Below, in pieces: positions 8,590 to 18,158 of a stretch of 33,282 bases of DNA. The stretch is from an uncultured Oscillospiraceae bacterium (GTDB lineage Bacteria > Bacillota > Clostridia > Oscillospirales > Acutalibacteraceae). How positions within the stretch are numbered: the first letter of the stretch is position 1; each line of letters starts with the position of its first letter. The stretch spans positions 1 to 33,282 of the forward strand of contig URPR01000014.1 in NCBI GenBank assembly GCA_900549775.1, read 5' to 3'. The notes below the pieces were generated by a model, which saw only the letters and a list, made by a program, of their open reading frames with translations, made no database searches and had not been told where the DNA came from. Made by a program: the position numbers and the translations under genes.

Positions 8590-9128
8590 CGAATTATTTA
8601 TCTGTATATTTTGGCTTGAGATTCATACATCTTAATAATTCAACAATTACTTGAGTTTTTCCACCTGAACGCCTAACATAATTTAAGTTTTTTTGCAAAC
8701 TTATGTGTTAAAGAAACCGAAAGTGGCATTAACTTTGGTGTTGTATGGCACACAAATCCAAAATGCCATTTCCTGATCTCCAGTACCGATTTAATTTTCG
8801 ATTTTATTTTTTTCACATTTAAATTTTAAAGTTTAGTCGACTCACACGGCAATATCTGTAGGTTGAGATTTATGGAAGAAATAATTCCACAAGTATTACC
8901 ATCGAAACCAGTAACTAAAATTATATCAATTACTTTTCTTACTACATTTAGAAATATCGACATAACTATTTGTAGATATTTCTCCCATAGGTAATAGCAG
9001 TTTCACACGCAACATGAGCATTAGAATCTTTGGGTAAAAACTCATCTAAATGCAGCATCAGAAATTTGATCAAAAACCTTATCTTGGTGCTCCTCTGTCA
9101 CGGATTCAGATGTAGAATATTTTTTCAT
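8590..9128 (-). pseudogene. metK: metK (S-adenosylmethionine synthetase) 5'-half remnant
   Basis: Translation from ATG 9128 (AGGAGG upstream) gives KKYSTSESVTEEHQDKV and FDQISDAAF, close to the conserved MetK start (SESV-E-H-DK, DQISDA). After frameshifts the family reappears as LDEFLPKDSNAHVACETAIT, GEISTNSYVDIS, VTGFDGNTCGIISSI, KSQPTDIAV, then FGFVCHTTPKLMPLSVSLTH and RSGGKTQVIVE. These follow the order of the N-terminal half of MetK, which is about 380-400 residues when complete. At least three frameshifts and two stops are present, and the catalytic C-terminal half is missing. The remnant ends about 25 bases before the precursor's start, on the same strand, where the RiPP cluster begins. 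Confidence 0.9.
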
Positions 9129-9874
9129 AGCATTTTCCTCCTAAATTACATTTAATGGCATATTTTAATTTACTGGATAAAAAGCAATTCAGTTGTGCAC
9201 TCACCACCTTACAAATTTTAAGAATTTTTGATTTTTCTTGCAAGAAATCGTTAAAATTATCCTTTTTCTCACATCATATTACAATTAATTCTAAAAATGC
9301 AATAGGGTTTCACAAATTTCTCTATTTTACATAAATATAAGTCGAATATTTTTTATTTACTGCTATATATATCAGGAGTCATTTGATGCCTTTTGATATA
9401 TTTTTACTAAAACTGTAATTTTTTGAAGATGGTTTTATTGATTTGTTTTCGATGTCAATAAATTCAAGTAAACCAGAAAATTTGATACTCAATTATTTAT
9501 ATTTTTTATGTTTTTCGATGAAAAGCTACTCTTTGAGTCATTAAGAGAACGACAAATTAAATACGTCACCAAATATAAAATCTAGTTGTAAATAGATTAA
9601 TAAGGACGTACGTAACTTAGACTTTATTCAGGTGGCAAAAGCGAGAACAATAAAAGTACTTAAATTAGGTAGTTTAAAAAGTTTAAAATCGCTTAAATCA
9701 ATAAGCAGAGTACATAATTTAATGTTGTACTCTGTTTCTTTGCGTTTGATGACGTTTCTAGGTTGCCAAAATTGGTAGCCATATGAAGAAATTTTGCTGG
9801 TACTACATTCGATATCCATAGGGATTCCAAATTATTTGAAAAAAGAAATTTAAATGATTTGGAGCGATAAACCT
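9129..9874. other. Gap between the metK remnant and the prophage, no clear gene
   Basis: Nothing in these roughly 745 A+T-rich bases is an intact gene. A plus-strand piece from about 9632 reads VAKARTIKVLKLGSLKSLKS and weakly recalls the first residues of phage serine recombinases, but the catalytic region is absent. The left prophage junction probably lies here; no attachment-site duplication could be seen because the right end is outside the window. Confidence 0.4.
9706..9738 (+). terminator. Terminator-like hairpin before the prophage early genes
   Basis: A perfect 8-bp stem, CAGAGTAC (9706-9713) with GTACTCTG (9727-9734), is followed by TTTCTT. The 13-base loop is A+T-rich. It could end transcription coming from the left; the T-run is short, so the call is moderate. 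Confidence 0.45.
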
Positions 9875-10285
9875 ATGGAAATAACTTATAATTTTGCAAA
9901 TGGAGAAAATGTAATTGTTTTAGTCGATGAAAAACTCGGTAGTACGATTATGCAACTAAGTAAAGATTTATATAACAATAATCACAAAGAAACACGATGG
10001 CATCAAAGTTTAAACGAAGTACTTGAAAAAAACAATATGGTGGTTGATGAAAACGTCAATATCGAAGAAGAATTTTTAAAACAAAATGACGTGGACAAGC
10101 TACATAAAGTTATATCAAAACTTAAACCGTCAGAGCAAGAGATAATACATAAACTTTATCTGGACAAGCATCCAATGACACAAGCCGAATATGCAAAAAT
10201 ACTTGGTATAACAGAAAATGCCGTAAAACAAAGAGTTAAATGGCTAAGGAACAAGTTAAAAAAGCTGTTGTCAACTCATACTTAA
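9875..10285 (+). CDS. Sigma-70 region 4-like phage regulator
   Basis: A 136-residue protein. The start ATG 9875 (MEITYNFANGENVIV) is preferred because TTGGAG precedes it and relatives begin MEITYNFADG; ATG 9854 has no ribosome site. The C-terminal part (EQEIIHKLYLDKHPMTQAEY and KILGITENAVKQRVKWLRNK) is a helix-turn-helix of the sigma region 4 type. There is no region 2, so it is not a complete sigma factor. Small proteins of this kind are common beside the replication module of clostridial prophages and mobile elements. It may activate the operon that begins at 10425. A terminator follows directly. Confidence 0.8.
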   Translation: MEITYNFANGENVIVLVDEKLGSTIMQLSKDLYNNNHKETRWHQSLNEVLEKNNMVVDENVNIEEEFLKQNDVDKLHKVISKLKPSEQEIIHKLYLDKHPMTQAEYAKILGITENAVKQRVKWLRNKLKKLLSTHT

Positions 10286-10291
10286 AGCAGA

Positions 10292-10326
10292 TTTTCACCC
10301 TTCATTCTGAGGGGTGAAAAACTTTT
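10292..10326 (+). terminator. Terminator after the sigma-like gene
   Basis: A perfect 9-bp stem, TTTTCACCC (10292-10300) and GGGTGAAAA (10312-10320), closes an 11-base loop and is followed by ACTTTT. It lies seven bases after the stop codon and would isolate the regulator from the replication genes. Confidence 0.75.
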
Positions 10327-10339
10327 AAAAAAATTTATG

Positions 10340-10406
10340 ACACCTAGGACATTTCCCGTGGCTTATATATAGAGGCGATTTTTTCCAGTTTGAAAAATAA
10401 AGCCTC
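10340..10406 (+). promoter_or_regulatory. Probable control region of the replication operon
   Basis: Between the terminator and the first replication gene lie ACATTTCCCGTGGCTTATAT (starting about 10350) and a hairpin, GAGGC (10372-10376) with GCCTC (10402-10406), that holds an inner TTTTT/AAAAA pairing. No consensus -35 is present. I recall similar GTGGCTT-ATA sequences in this position in related prophages, so this may be a promoter read with help from the sigma-like protein. That is an inference. Confidence 0.4.
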
Positions 10407-10424
10407 GAAATGGAGGTGAAATTT

Positions 10425-10622
10425 ATGATTAAACATCAAATGAAAATCACTGTACGCAATAGTAGCGGAGAATCGATAGACATAGCGGAGTTTAAAAGAT
10501 TACCCTTGGTTAAATGCCTGTCTACTAAGTGGTTCGGCAAAGCCAAAAAAGTGATGGTACTTATTCCACAGGACAGCGTGCAAAGTTTAGAAATTAAGGA
10601 GGTATCAGCAAGTAATGACTAA
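10425..10622 (+). CDS. Small phage protein of the replication operon, unknown function
   Basis: A 65-residue protein starting at ATG 10425, chosen because GGAGGTG lies seven bases upstream; ATG 10410 overlaps that site. It has a mixed, basic sequence (MIKHQMKITVRNSSGE) with FKRLPLVKCLSTKWFGKAKK in the middle, and no membrane segment or known motif. Its last codons overlap the start of the helicase gene by eight bases and carry that gene's AAGGAGG site, so the two are likely translated together. I do not recognise a family. Confidence 0.7.
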   Translation: MIKHQMKITVRNSSGESIDIAEFKRLPLVKCLSTKWFGKAKKVMVLIPQDSVQSLEIKEVSASND

Positions 10623-12045
10623 CAAAATGCCAATAAAAACAGAGCCATATGAACATCAAAAAGAAGCGTTTGATTTTGCGATGAAACTTTACGATGATAC
10701 AAAAAACAGTCGAGGTGTGGCGATGTTAGTCGAAATGGGATGTGGCAAAACACTTACTGCAATTTCGGTAGCTGGAGAATTGCATAACTCTGGGGAAATC
10801 AAAAAACTGCTGATTGTATGCCCGTTATCCATTACCTCTGTTTGGAAAGAAGAATTTTTAAAGTTTGCAGATTTTGATTATGAATTATTGATTCTAAAGG
10901 GCAGTGCAGAAAAGAAAACTGAGCTGTTGCAAAAAATGCAAGGAGCAGGACTTGGTGTTGCGGTTGTGAATTATGAGTCAGTTTGGAGGTTGGAAAAAGA
11001 AATTGCAAAATGGAATCCCGATTTTATCATTGCTGATGAGAGTCATAGAATCAAAACGCATAATATTGCAGCATCAAAAACAATGCATAGGCTGGGTGCA
11101 AAAGCAAAATACAGGATGATTTTAACCGGCACTGTAATTACGAATAAAGCTATCGATGTCTTTTCACAGTATAAATTTGTTGATCCAACAATCTTTGGAA
11201 ACAGCTTTTATGTTTTTCGGAATAAGTATTTTGACATGGTTGGGTACGGCGGATATACTCCGGTTTTGAAGGAATCTATGAAAGATGAACTTATTGAGAA
11301 ACTGCATAGCATAGCGTTTAGAGCAACTAAAGCTCAGTGCCTGGATTTGCCTCCAACCACAGATATTATTCGGTACATAGAGCTTGAACCAAGGGCACTT
11401 AGTGTTTATCGAAGTCTTGTAAAGGACAGTTTTGCAGAACTTGGCAAGTCAGAAGTGACGGTAACTAACGTACTTACAAAACTATTGAGACTTTCTCAGT
11501 TAACCGGTGGATTTATCGGCAATGATGAAGGAAGTGTGTGCCAGCAAGTGAGCAAATCAAAATTGGAAGCTCTGGAGGATATCGTGGATAATGCTGTGCA
11601 AAGCGGTGAGAAGATCGTAGTAATTGCAAGATTCTTAGCAGAAATTAAGGCCATTAAAAAGCAGCTTGAGAAAAAGCATATTTTGTATTCGCAGGTTTCA
11701 GGCGAAGTCAAAGACCGAGAAGCTCAGATACATAGCTTTCAGAATAACCCGGAAACGCTGGTTTTTATTGGGCAGATAGCGACTGCCGGTCTTGGCATCA
11801 CATTGACCGCAGCTTCTACGATGGTGTTTTATTCGCTGGATTATTCCATGAGTAACTTTGAACAGACAAAGGCGAGAATTCATCGTACAGGACAGCAGAA
11901 AAACTGTACTTACATTTATCTAGTTGCGAAAAATACAGTAGATGAGAAGGTTTTAAATTCACTTCAAAACAAAGCAGATTTGGCAAAAGCTTTAGTTAAT
12001 GACTATAAAAATGGTAAAAATCCGTATGATATGGGAGGTTTTTAA
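10615..12045 (+). CDS. SNF2-type DEAD/DEAH-box helicase
   Basis: A 476-residue superfamily 2 helicase. Motif I is EMGCGKTLTA (K45, T46), motif II IADESHRIK near residue 140, motif III LTGT near 180, and motif VI QTKARIHRTGQQ near 425, the pattern of SNF2/Swi2 ATPases without accessory domains. Such proteins are standard in the replication module of many Firmicute phages and probably remodel DNA or protein-DNA complexes during phage replication. It lies between a small protein and a coiled-coil protein in one tight operon. The frame is intact and the length is normal for the phage type. Confidence 0.92.
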   Translation: MTNKMPIKTEPYEHQKEAFDFAMKLYDDTKNSRGVAMLVEMGCGKTLTAISVAGELHNSGEIKKLLIVCPLSITSVWKEEFLKFADFDYELLILKGSAEKKTELLQKMQGAGLGVAVVNYESVWRLEKEIAKWNPDFIIADESHRIKTHNIAASKTMHRLGAKAKYRMILTGTVITNKAIDVFSQYKFVDPTIFGNSFYVFRNKYFDMVGYGGYTPVLKESMKDELIEKLHSIAFRATKAQCLDLPPTTDIIRYIELEPRALSVYRSLVKDSFAELGKSEVTVTNVLTKLLRLSQLTGGFIGNDEGSVCQQVSKSKLEALEDIVDNAVQSGEKIVVIARFLAEIKAIKKQLEKKHILYSQVSGEVKDREAQIHSFQNNPETLVFIGQIATAGLGITLTAASTMVFYSLDYSMSNFEQTKARIHRTGQQKNCTYIYLVAKNTVDEKVLNSLQNKADLAKALVNDYKNGKNPYDMGGF

Positions 12046-12046
12046 T

Positions 12047-12535
12047 TTGAATAAGGGAAAATATTTAGACGCGTGCGAAAGGTCACAAAATGAAGATAAG
12101 CTTAGTGCGCGGCTTGGGAGCGGAGCCTCTCCGCTGTTCGATTTAGCTGATAGATTGAAAGATTTAAAAGAGCAAAAGAAGCAAAAAGAATCAGAGCTTA
12201 AAAACGTAAATGACATGATTTTTGAAGTTGAGTCAGCATTAGCTGAACTTATGACTTTAAGTGAAACACAAAACTTTACACGAAGCGGAACAATGTTTTC
12301 TTTAACAACAAGCACAAAAGCATCGGCAAAAGCTGGCAGAAAGGAAAAGCTTTATACATTGCTCAAAGATGCAGGATACGGCGATTTAGTGGTGGAAACC
12401 GTTAATCCAAGTTCTTTGTCTGCCTTTGTAAAGGAGCAAATTTCAGAGAACAACGATTCTCTGCCGCAGTGGCTTGAAGGTTTAGTCAATGTATTTGAAA
12501 AAACTTCAATTTCAATAAGAAAAAATAAAAAATAG
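12047..12535 (+). CDS. Phage protein with a coiled-coil centre, unknown function
   Basis: A 162-residue protein. The start is TTG 12047, placed one base after the helicase stop and preceded by GGGAGG; the open frame extends further left but inside the helicase gene. Residues 35-70 (DRLKDLKEQKKQKESELKNV) are charged and heptad-like, and the C-terminal half contains YTLLKDAGYGDLVVETVNPS and then LSAFVKEQI. The family is recurrent between the helicase and the Cys-rich protein in this phage type, as I recall, but has no clear function. A structural or loading role in the replication complex would fit its place. Confidence 0.7.
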   Translation: MNKGKYLDACERSQNEDKLSARLGSGASPLFDLADRLKDLKEQKKQKESELKNVNDMIFEVESALAELMTLSETQNFTRSGTMFSLTTSTKASAKAGRKEKLYTLLKDAGYGDLVVETVNPSSLSAFVKEQISENNDSLPQWLEGLVNVFEKTSISIRKNKK

Positions 12536-12547
12536 GAGTGTTTATAG

Positions 12548-13270
12548 ATGACAAATAATGAATTAACAGTAAAAAATCAAGGCTTTATGGGACTTGCAGA
12601 CTTCAATATAAGCGAAGGATTTTCGGAAGAACTCGCAGGACTTGATAGTGGTTTTGACCGAATTAAAATTCCTGCAGGCGGTGGAACAATGTTCGAAGCG
12701 CCAGGGAATGATCCGAATGAACCTGATGCAGTAAAAGAATTTTCTGCGGTTATTTTGCACCACCACCCTATGTTTACTTTTTATAAAGAAAAATATAGCG
12801 GTAGTAGCACCCCACCAGACTGTTTGAGTTTTGATGGAGTAAATGGGCATGGTGAACCGGGTGGCTTTTGTCAGAGATGTCCGAACAATAGGTTCGGTAG
12901 CGGCGATAACGGCAGCAAAGCCTGTAAAAATAAGCATCAAATGTACTTGCTCAGGGAGAATGAAATATTCCCAACTGTTTTGTTTTTGCCAACAAGTTCC
13001 AATAAGGACTTTTCAAGATACATAAGAAGAGTGCTTGTTACTGGAAAAAAATCAGATTCTGTTGTGACTAAATTTTCACTCAAAAAAGCGGTTAACAAAG
13101 GCGGTATAGCGTTTTCTCAAGTTCAATTTGCGGTTGAGAGGACACTTTCTGATAAAGAAACTCAATTGATTAAAAAACTTTCTGAACAAATTAAACTTTA
13201 TGCTCAAAACAGCCAAAATGCAGCAAAAGTTAATGAAAATACAGGCGAAGTCACAGCTTTGAGTGATTAG
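12548..13270 (+). CDS. Cys-rich phage replication-module protein, possible ssDNA-associated
   Basis: A 240-residue protein with ATG 12548 behind TAGGAG. Residues 95-130 carry C-x17-C-x2-C and a further C (FCQRCPNNRFGSG, then KACKNKHQMY), a likely zinc- or Fe-S-binding knuckle, followed by a beta-rich region (IFPTVLFLPTSSNKDF). The C-terminus is a charged tail. Position between helicase and DNA polymerase suggests a single-stranded DNA-binding or polymerase accessory role, but no definite OB-fold motif is visible. The function is inferred from context. Confidence 0.6.
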   Translation: MTNNELTVKNQGFMGLADFNISEGFSEELAGLDSGFDRIKIPAGGGTMFEAPGNDPNEPDAVKEFSAVILHHHPMFTFYKEKYSGSSTPPDCLSFDGVNGHGEPGGFCQRCPNNRFGSGDNGSKACKNKHQMYLLRENEIFPTVLFLPTSSNKDFSRYIRRVLVTGKKSDSVVTKFSLKKAVNKGGIAFSQVQFAVERTLSDKETQLIKKLSEQIKLYAQNSQNAAKVNENTGEVTALSD

Positions 13271-13281
13271 GAGGAAGTGTG

Positions 13282-15198
13282 TTGAATTATAAATTGGCTT
13301 TGAGCAAAGAAGAAATCGCAAGGTATATTGAAAATTTCAAACTTTTAGCTTTGGACATAGAAACATCGCCATTGCCTCAGTATCGAAATGACGAAAAAAG
13401 TGCACTGGATGCGCATAAATCAACCATTACTGGTATGAGTTTTTCAGTTTCAAAAGGCAGCGGTATTTATGTACCGTTCCATCACAAAGTCGGCTTGAAT
13501 GCTGACTTTGTGGACACTTGGAACTGGATACGAAACAACATTTTAGTAAACGAAGATTTGACTGTTGTCATTCATAACGAGGCATTTGAAACGATGTTTT
13601 TTTATGCGCTAGGGTGTGTACCGCAGTGCAAGATCTACGATACGTTAGCTGCAGCGCAACTAACGCTTAAAACCTCAACTGAATTTAGGAAATTAAGTGA
13701 TAGTGGTCTTAAAAAGTTGGTGCCTGAACTGCTGAAAGTAGAACTTCCAACCTTTGAGGAAGTTACTAAAGGATGTTTTTTTGATGAGCTAGATTCTCAA
13801 AATCCAGAAACAATCCGCTATGCTTGTGCCGACTCGGATTACACTTTGCAGCTCTATCAAGTTTTTAATAAATGGTTTGATGAGAATCTTCCAAAACACC
13901 GATTTATCGTAGAGCAAATCGAATCACCAACCGCGGTGTACGTAGGACTTATGAAATATAATGGTGTCCCTGTTGACTTGAAACTTATGAAAGAAAAAAG
14001 CGCTGAGGCTAAAGCTCAAATATCACAGCTAAAAGAGGATATTGAAATTATGACAGATGGCGTAGATATTGGCGCAAATGCCAGCACTAACGCGTTTAAA
14101 GATTATCTTTATAAGAAATTAAACTTGCCGGTACTTAAAACGACTGCTAAATCTAGTGAGGCAGCGGACGATGAAGCGTTGATACTTCTATCCGAGTGGT
14201 GCGAGAAAAACAAATCAGAACTAGTGCCATTGTTTCAGATGATTAAAGAATATCGCAAGTGGAATAAGTTGAAATCAACGTACATTGATGGATATTTGAA
14301 ATTTTTAAACTCAGCTACAAAGCGTATTCACCCTAATTTAATGCCACTTGCGACAGAAACAGGGAGATTTGCAAGCCGCAATCCAAATCTTCAAAACTGC
14401 CCGAGAAAAGACAATGACCCGATTGGTATAAGAAAATTTATTGTTGCGCCGGAAGGCAAACTGCTGATGTCGCTTGATTTTTCTCAAATAGAACTTCGTG
14501 TCGGAGCATTTTATTGTCGAGACGAGAAAATGCTAGAAACATACAGAAAAAGCGGAGATATTCACGCTCAGACGACCTCGGTAATATTTGGGATTCCGTT
14601 TTCGCAGGCAGTTGACAAAGGCGCCAATTTCTATAAAGAAAGGCGCACAATTGCAAAAAACTGCAACTTTGGAGTGTTTTATGGGCTGTTCCCAAAAGGA
14701 CTTCAGAAAACGCTGAAATTTAAGGCTGGACTAGATAAATCACTGGATGAATGCACAGAGATAATAGACAACCTTAAAGCGGGATACAAAGGCCTTGAAA
14801 CATGGCAACGAGAAATTAAAAGACAAGCCGCTGAACATGGATACACCGAGACTTATTTGGGCAGACGGCGATATTTGCCCAATATTACGTCTGCTGACTG
14901 GGGCAAAAAGAGTTTTGCACAAAGATGTGCACTTAATACGCCAATACAAGGCACGGCTGCAGACATTTTAAAATTGGCTATGGGACGAATTATTAAAGGA
15001 CTATCGGAACGTTTGTGGCTAAAACCGTTGTTACAGGTTCACGACGAACTAATTTTCGAAGTACCGGAAGATAAGGTTAACGAAGCGGTTAATTTTGTGA
15101 AAAAATGTATGGAGCAACAGCCATTTAAAGGCTTTGATGTACCGATAATAGCAGAGGTTGAGGTTGGCAAAACATTTGGAACATTACATGAAATTTAG
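13282..15198 (+). CDS. Phage family A DNA polymerase with 3'-5' exonuclease
   Basis: A 638-residue enzyme that copies the phage genome. TTG 13282 has TAGGAGG eight bases upstream and is preferred; GTG 13279 is one codon earlier. The exonuclease has LALDIETS (D25, E27), a middle HNEAFE segment and YACADSDYTLQLY near 177-187. Polymerase motif A is SLDFSQIELRVG near 396-407, motif B RRTIAKNCNFGVFYG near 453, and motif C QVHDELIFEVP near 585. There is no 5'-nuclease domain, so it matches compact phage Pol I enzymes. All catalytic residues I looked for are present. Confidence 0.95.
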   Translation: MNYKLALSKEEIARYIENFKLLALDIETSPLPQYRNDEKSALDAHKSTITGMSFSVSKGSGIYVPFHHKVGLNADFVDTWNWIRNNILVNEDLTVVIHNEAFETMFFYALGCVPQCKIYDTLAAAQLTLKTSTEFRKLSDSGLKKLVPELLKVELPTFEEVTKGCFFDELDSQNPETIRYACADSDYTLQLYQVFNKWFDENLPKHRFIVEQIESPTAVYVGLMKYNGVPVDLKLMKEKSAEAKAQISQLKEDIEIMTDGVDIGANASTNAFKDYLYKKLNLPVLKTTAKSSEAADDEALILLSEWCEKNKSELVPLFQMIKEYRKWNKLKSTYIDGYLKFLNSATKRIHPNLMPLATETGRFASRNPNLQNCPRKDNDPIGIRKFIVAPEGKLLMSLDFSQIELRVGAFYCRDEKMLETYRKSGDIHAQTTSVIFGIPFSQAVDKGANFYKERRTIAKNCNFGVFYGLFPKGLQKTLKFKAGLDKSLDECTEIIDNLKAGYKGLETWQREIKRQAAEHGYTETYLGRRRYLPNITSADWGKKSFAQRCALNTPIQGTAADILKLAMGRIIKGLSERLWLKPLLQVHDELIFEVPEDKVNEAVNFVKKCMEQQPFKGFDVPIIAEVEVGKTFGTLHEI

Positions 15199-15212
15199 GA
15201 GGATTAAAATTT

Positions 15213-18077
15213 ATGGATACAAAAGAATTTCTTACTGAAATTTATAGAGGGTGTGATGAAGGCTATATAACACTTACGTTATTACCTGAACGCAGGACTT
15301 TGTGGTTTAAATTGGGTGAATTCGACAAATTGGAACAAGCAGTCAAAAAATATAGTAACAAAACTAATATTTATTTTGGCGTGGGACTGCGAAAAAAGAT
15401 TTTGCCTAATAATCTTCGTGGCAAGGACAATGATATATCAACTGTCACGACGTTGTATGCTGATATCGACATAAAGAGTAAAGCTCATGCCCAAACAGCG
15501 TTACCAAGTTCTGTTAACGAAGCAATGGAATTTTTAAATTCAATTCCGTTAACGCCTAGTATTCTCGTAAATTCAGGGAATGGTCTTCATGCATATTGGT
15601 TACTCGATGAGCCATTCAAAATAAAAAATTTGAAGGAGAAAGACTATATTTCTTCAATTTTTAAAGGTTGGAGCAAAGTCCTTAGTGCGAAAGCCTTTGA
15701 ACTTGATTGGAAGCTTGATAATGTATCAGATTTGGCTAGGGTTTTGCGTGTGCCTGGAAGTATTAACCATAAGCTTGAAAATAGGGCAAATTGCGAAGTT
15801 TTAGACAGTAATGGTATAAGATACCACTTAACTGATTTTGAGCCTTATATGGTGCCGTTTGAGCCAAATAACAAAAAGGCATATTGGAAAAACTTTCAAA
15901 CTGGTGAGACAAATAGAATAATTGAAAAATGTGACTTTATCAAATATTGCAAAGAAAATGCTAAAGAACTCCCGGAGCCTTACTGGCACGCAATGATTAC
16001 CAATCTTGCTCCGACAAAAGATGGTGTCAAAGCGATTTATGAGCTAAGTAAACCATACCCCAAATACGATAAAACTGAGACTGACAGGAAAATTGAACAT
16101 GCAGTTAAGGAAAATAAACCTCATACTTGCAAATATATTCAGGAGCATCTTGGATTTGAATGCAGCAAAGATTGCAAAGTAAAATCTCCAGTGGTTCTTG
16201 GAACATCGAGCAAAGAACAAAGTTTTATGGATTTAATTGAAAACACATTAATCGATGCAGATAAAATTTTTTTAAAAGACAATATAAAGCTGTGCGCCTT
16301 TGCTAAAGGCAGTATGCCAGCTGAGTACGCAAGACTTAAGACTAAACTTAAAGGTAAAGTTAGTCTACGAGATTTTGAAAAAGCAGTTCGCTTTGAAAGT
16401 AAGAAAAACAGCATTAATTGCAATGATGAAAAACCGAATCCTCTTGACCTTAAAGGTATAAAGTTAAATGGAGCAGTTACCCCACATGGATGGAATGTGT
16501 CAATGACTCAAGGGATTCAAAAAGTATCTGTTTGCAAAGATTCAAGTATAGTTACTTCTGTTTGTAAAAGTCCGGTAGTTATAACAAAAAGACTTGAAAA
16601 CTTCGATGACGGTAGCGAAAAAATAGAACTAAGCTTTTTTAGAGACGGACGTTGGAAAATGCTCATTGCTCCAAGGTCAAGTGTGTTTAATAGAAATTCT
16701 ATAATAAAATACGCAGATTCTGGCCTTCCAATATCATCGAGCAGTGCAGCAGAGTTAGTTGCGTATTTGAGTGACTATGAAAATGCAAATATAGATAAAA
16801 TTCCACTTGTACGCTCAATTGCAAGAATCGGATGGATCGAGAAGAAATCATTTTTTCCTTACTGTACGCAAAAAGAAATAGTTTTTGAGTCAGAGTCCAG
16901 TGAGGTCAATGGAATCATAGATGCCGTCATTCCACATGGCAGCATGGATATATGGAAAAAATACGCAGCCATAGCTCGTGGAAACCCATTTTCCCGATTT
17001 ATTTTAAGCGCTTCGTTTGCCTCACCTCTTTTGAAATTGCTTGATAACAGAGTATTTTTTATCCATATTTGGCATGATTCACAAAGCGGCAAAACAGCAG
17101 CGATAAAGTTTGCAATAAGTGTGTGGGGCGACGCGTCAAAACTTATGGGCAGTTTTAATGCCACGAGCGTTGGTTTAGAACGCATGGCAGGGATTTTAAA
17201 GCATCTACCCTTTGCTATTGATGAATTACAGGTTTTGAATGATCGAAGGCTGTCTGTAGAAAAGATTGTGTATAGCCTTGGCAATGGATATGGACGAGTT
17301 CGCGGCAACAAAAACGGTGGAATGCAAAATACTCCTACTTGGCAGAATATTATGATCACATCCGGAGAGCAGCCGATAAGCAATGAATCAAGCAATGATG
17401 GAGCGATAACCAGAGTTTTAGAGCTATATGGAAGGCCTGTTGATGATGTTGATTTTGCTCATGATTTACATATTGTGAGCGCTACTCATTATGGTTTAGC
17501 TGGTGAACAGTTTATAAAGTACGTTATCAAAAATGTCGATGAACGTTGTGCAAAGCAGCTTTACGGGCAGATTTCTAAGGAGATAGCAAAAAAATGTACT
17601 TTTGAAGCACCAAAAGCTCAAATAGACAATGTTTCATTGGTCTGTTTAGGAGATTATTATTCGTCGATTGCGATATTCAATACGGAGAAAAATAGAGCGT
17701 GGGACGAAGCAGTAAATCTTGGAACGAAGATACTCCAAAACTGCAAGGAACTCCAAAAGTCAGATACAATCGATAGAGCATGGGATTTTGTAACAGATTG
17801 GATAACAAGTAACAAGAATCGGTTTTCACCGGACAGTACACCATGTTATGGAAAAATAGAGCAAAATAAGGTGTACATTATTCCGAATATTTTACGCCAA
17901 GCTCTATTGGAAAATGGTTTTGATTATTCAAAAATTACGCGTGGATTTAAAGATAAAGGTTTTGTTACAACTCAAACGGATAGCAATGGACATGAAAGAA
18001 TGCAAGTGCAAAAAAAGATAAACGGTTTTAATAAGCGCTGTTTTTGCATAGAAGGTGACTTCGGAGGGGACTTTTAA
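15213..18077 (+). CDS. Primase-polymerase and DUF927 replicative ATPase fusion
   Basis: A 954-residue protein. The N-terminal 330 residues resemble an archaeo-eukaryotic-type primase: LYADIDIKSKAH near 81-92 with the metal-binding acids, NGLHAYWLLDEPF near 127-139 and RVLRVPGSINHK near 180. The C-terminal half is a DUF927 domain with a P-loop HDSQSGKTAA near 619-628 and a Walker B-like LPFAIDELQV near 664-673. It should prime and unwind phage DNA. Overall length and order are typical. AGGAGG precedes ATG 15213, 14 bases after the polymerase gene. A repeat-rich gap follows. Confidence 0.88.
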   Translation: MDTKEFLTEIYRGCDEGYITLTLLPERRTLWFKLGEFDKLEQAVKKYSNKTNIYFGVGLRKKILPNNLRGKDNDISTVTTLYADIDIKSKAHAQTALPSSVNEAMEFLNSIPLTPSILVNSGNGLHAYWLLDEPFKIKNLKEKDYISSIFKGWSKVLSAKAFELDWKLDNVSDLARVLRVPGSINHKLENRANCEVLDSNGIRYHLTDFEPYMVPFEPNNKKAYWKNFQTGETNRIIEKCDFIKYCKENAKELPEPYWHAMITNLAPTKDGVKAIYELSKPYPKYDKTETDRKIEHAVKENKPHTCKYIQEHLGFECSKDCKVKSPVVLGTSSKEQSFMDLIENTLIDADKIFLKDNIKLCAFAKGSMPAEYARLKTKLKGKVSLRDFEKAVRFESKKNSINCNDEKPNPLDLKGIKLNGAVTPHGWNVSMTQGIQKVSVCKDSSIVTSVCKSPVVITKRLENFDDGSEKIELSFFRDGRWKMLIAPRSSVFNRNSIIKYADSGLPISSSSAAELVAYLSDYENANIDKIPLVRSIARIGWIEKKSFFPYCTQKEIVFESESSEVNGIIDAVIPHGSMDIWKKYAAIARGNPFSRFILSASFASPLLKLLDNRVFFIHIWHDSQSGKTAAIKFAISVWGDASKLMGSFNATSVGLERMAGILKHLPFAIDELQVLNDRRLSVEKIVYSLGNGYGRVRGNKNGGMQNTPTWQNIMITSGEQPISNESSNDGAITRVLELYGRPVDDVDFAHDLHIVSATHYGLAGEQFIKYVIKNVDERCAKQLYGQISKEIAKKCTFEAPKAQIDNVSLVCLGDYYSSIAIFNTEKNRAWDEAVNLGTKILQNCKELQKSDTIDRAWDFVTDWITSNKNRFSPDSTPCYGKIEQNKVYIIPNILRQALLENGFDYSKITRGFKDKGFVTTQTDSNGHERMQVQKKINGFNKRCFCIEGDFGGDF

Positions 18078-18158
18078 ATTCTCAAAAAACGCATAGCACA
18101 GCCATTTCTGAAGAGGGCAACCTCGTAACCAATTTTTCCCGCACATATACACCATTTA

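Noticed and set aside
9620..9800. N-terminus of a phage serine recombinase (VAKARTIKVLK)
   Set aside because: Only about 20 residues look similar and no catalytic Ser region or AYxRVS motif follows in any frame.
9854..9874. ATG 9854 as the sigma-like gene start
   Set aside because: No ribosome site; ATG 9875 has one and matches the usual MEITYNF start.
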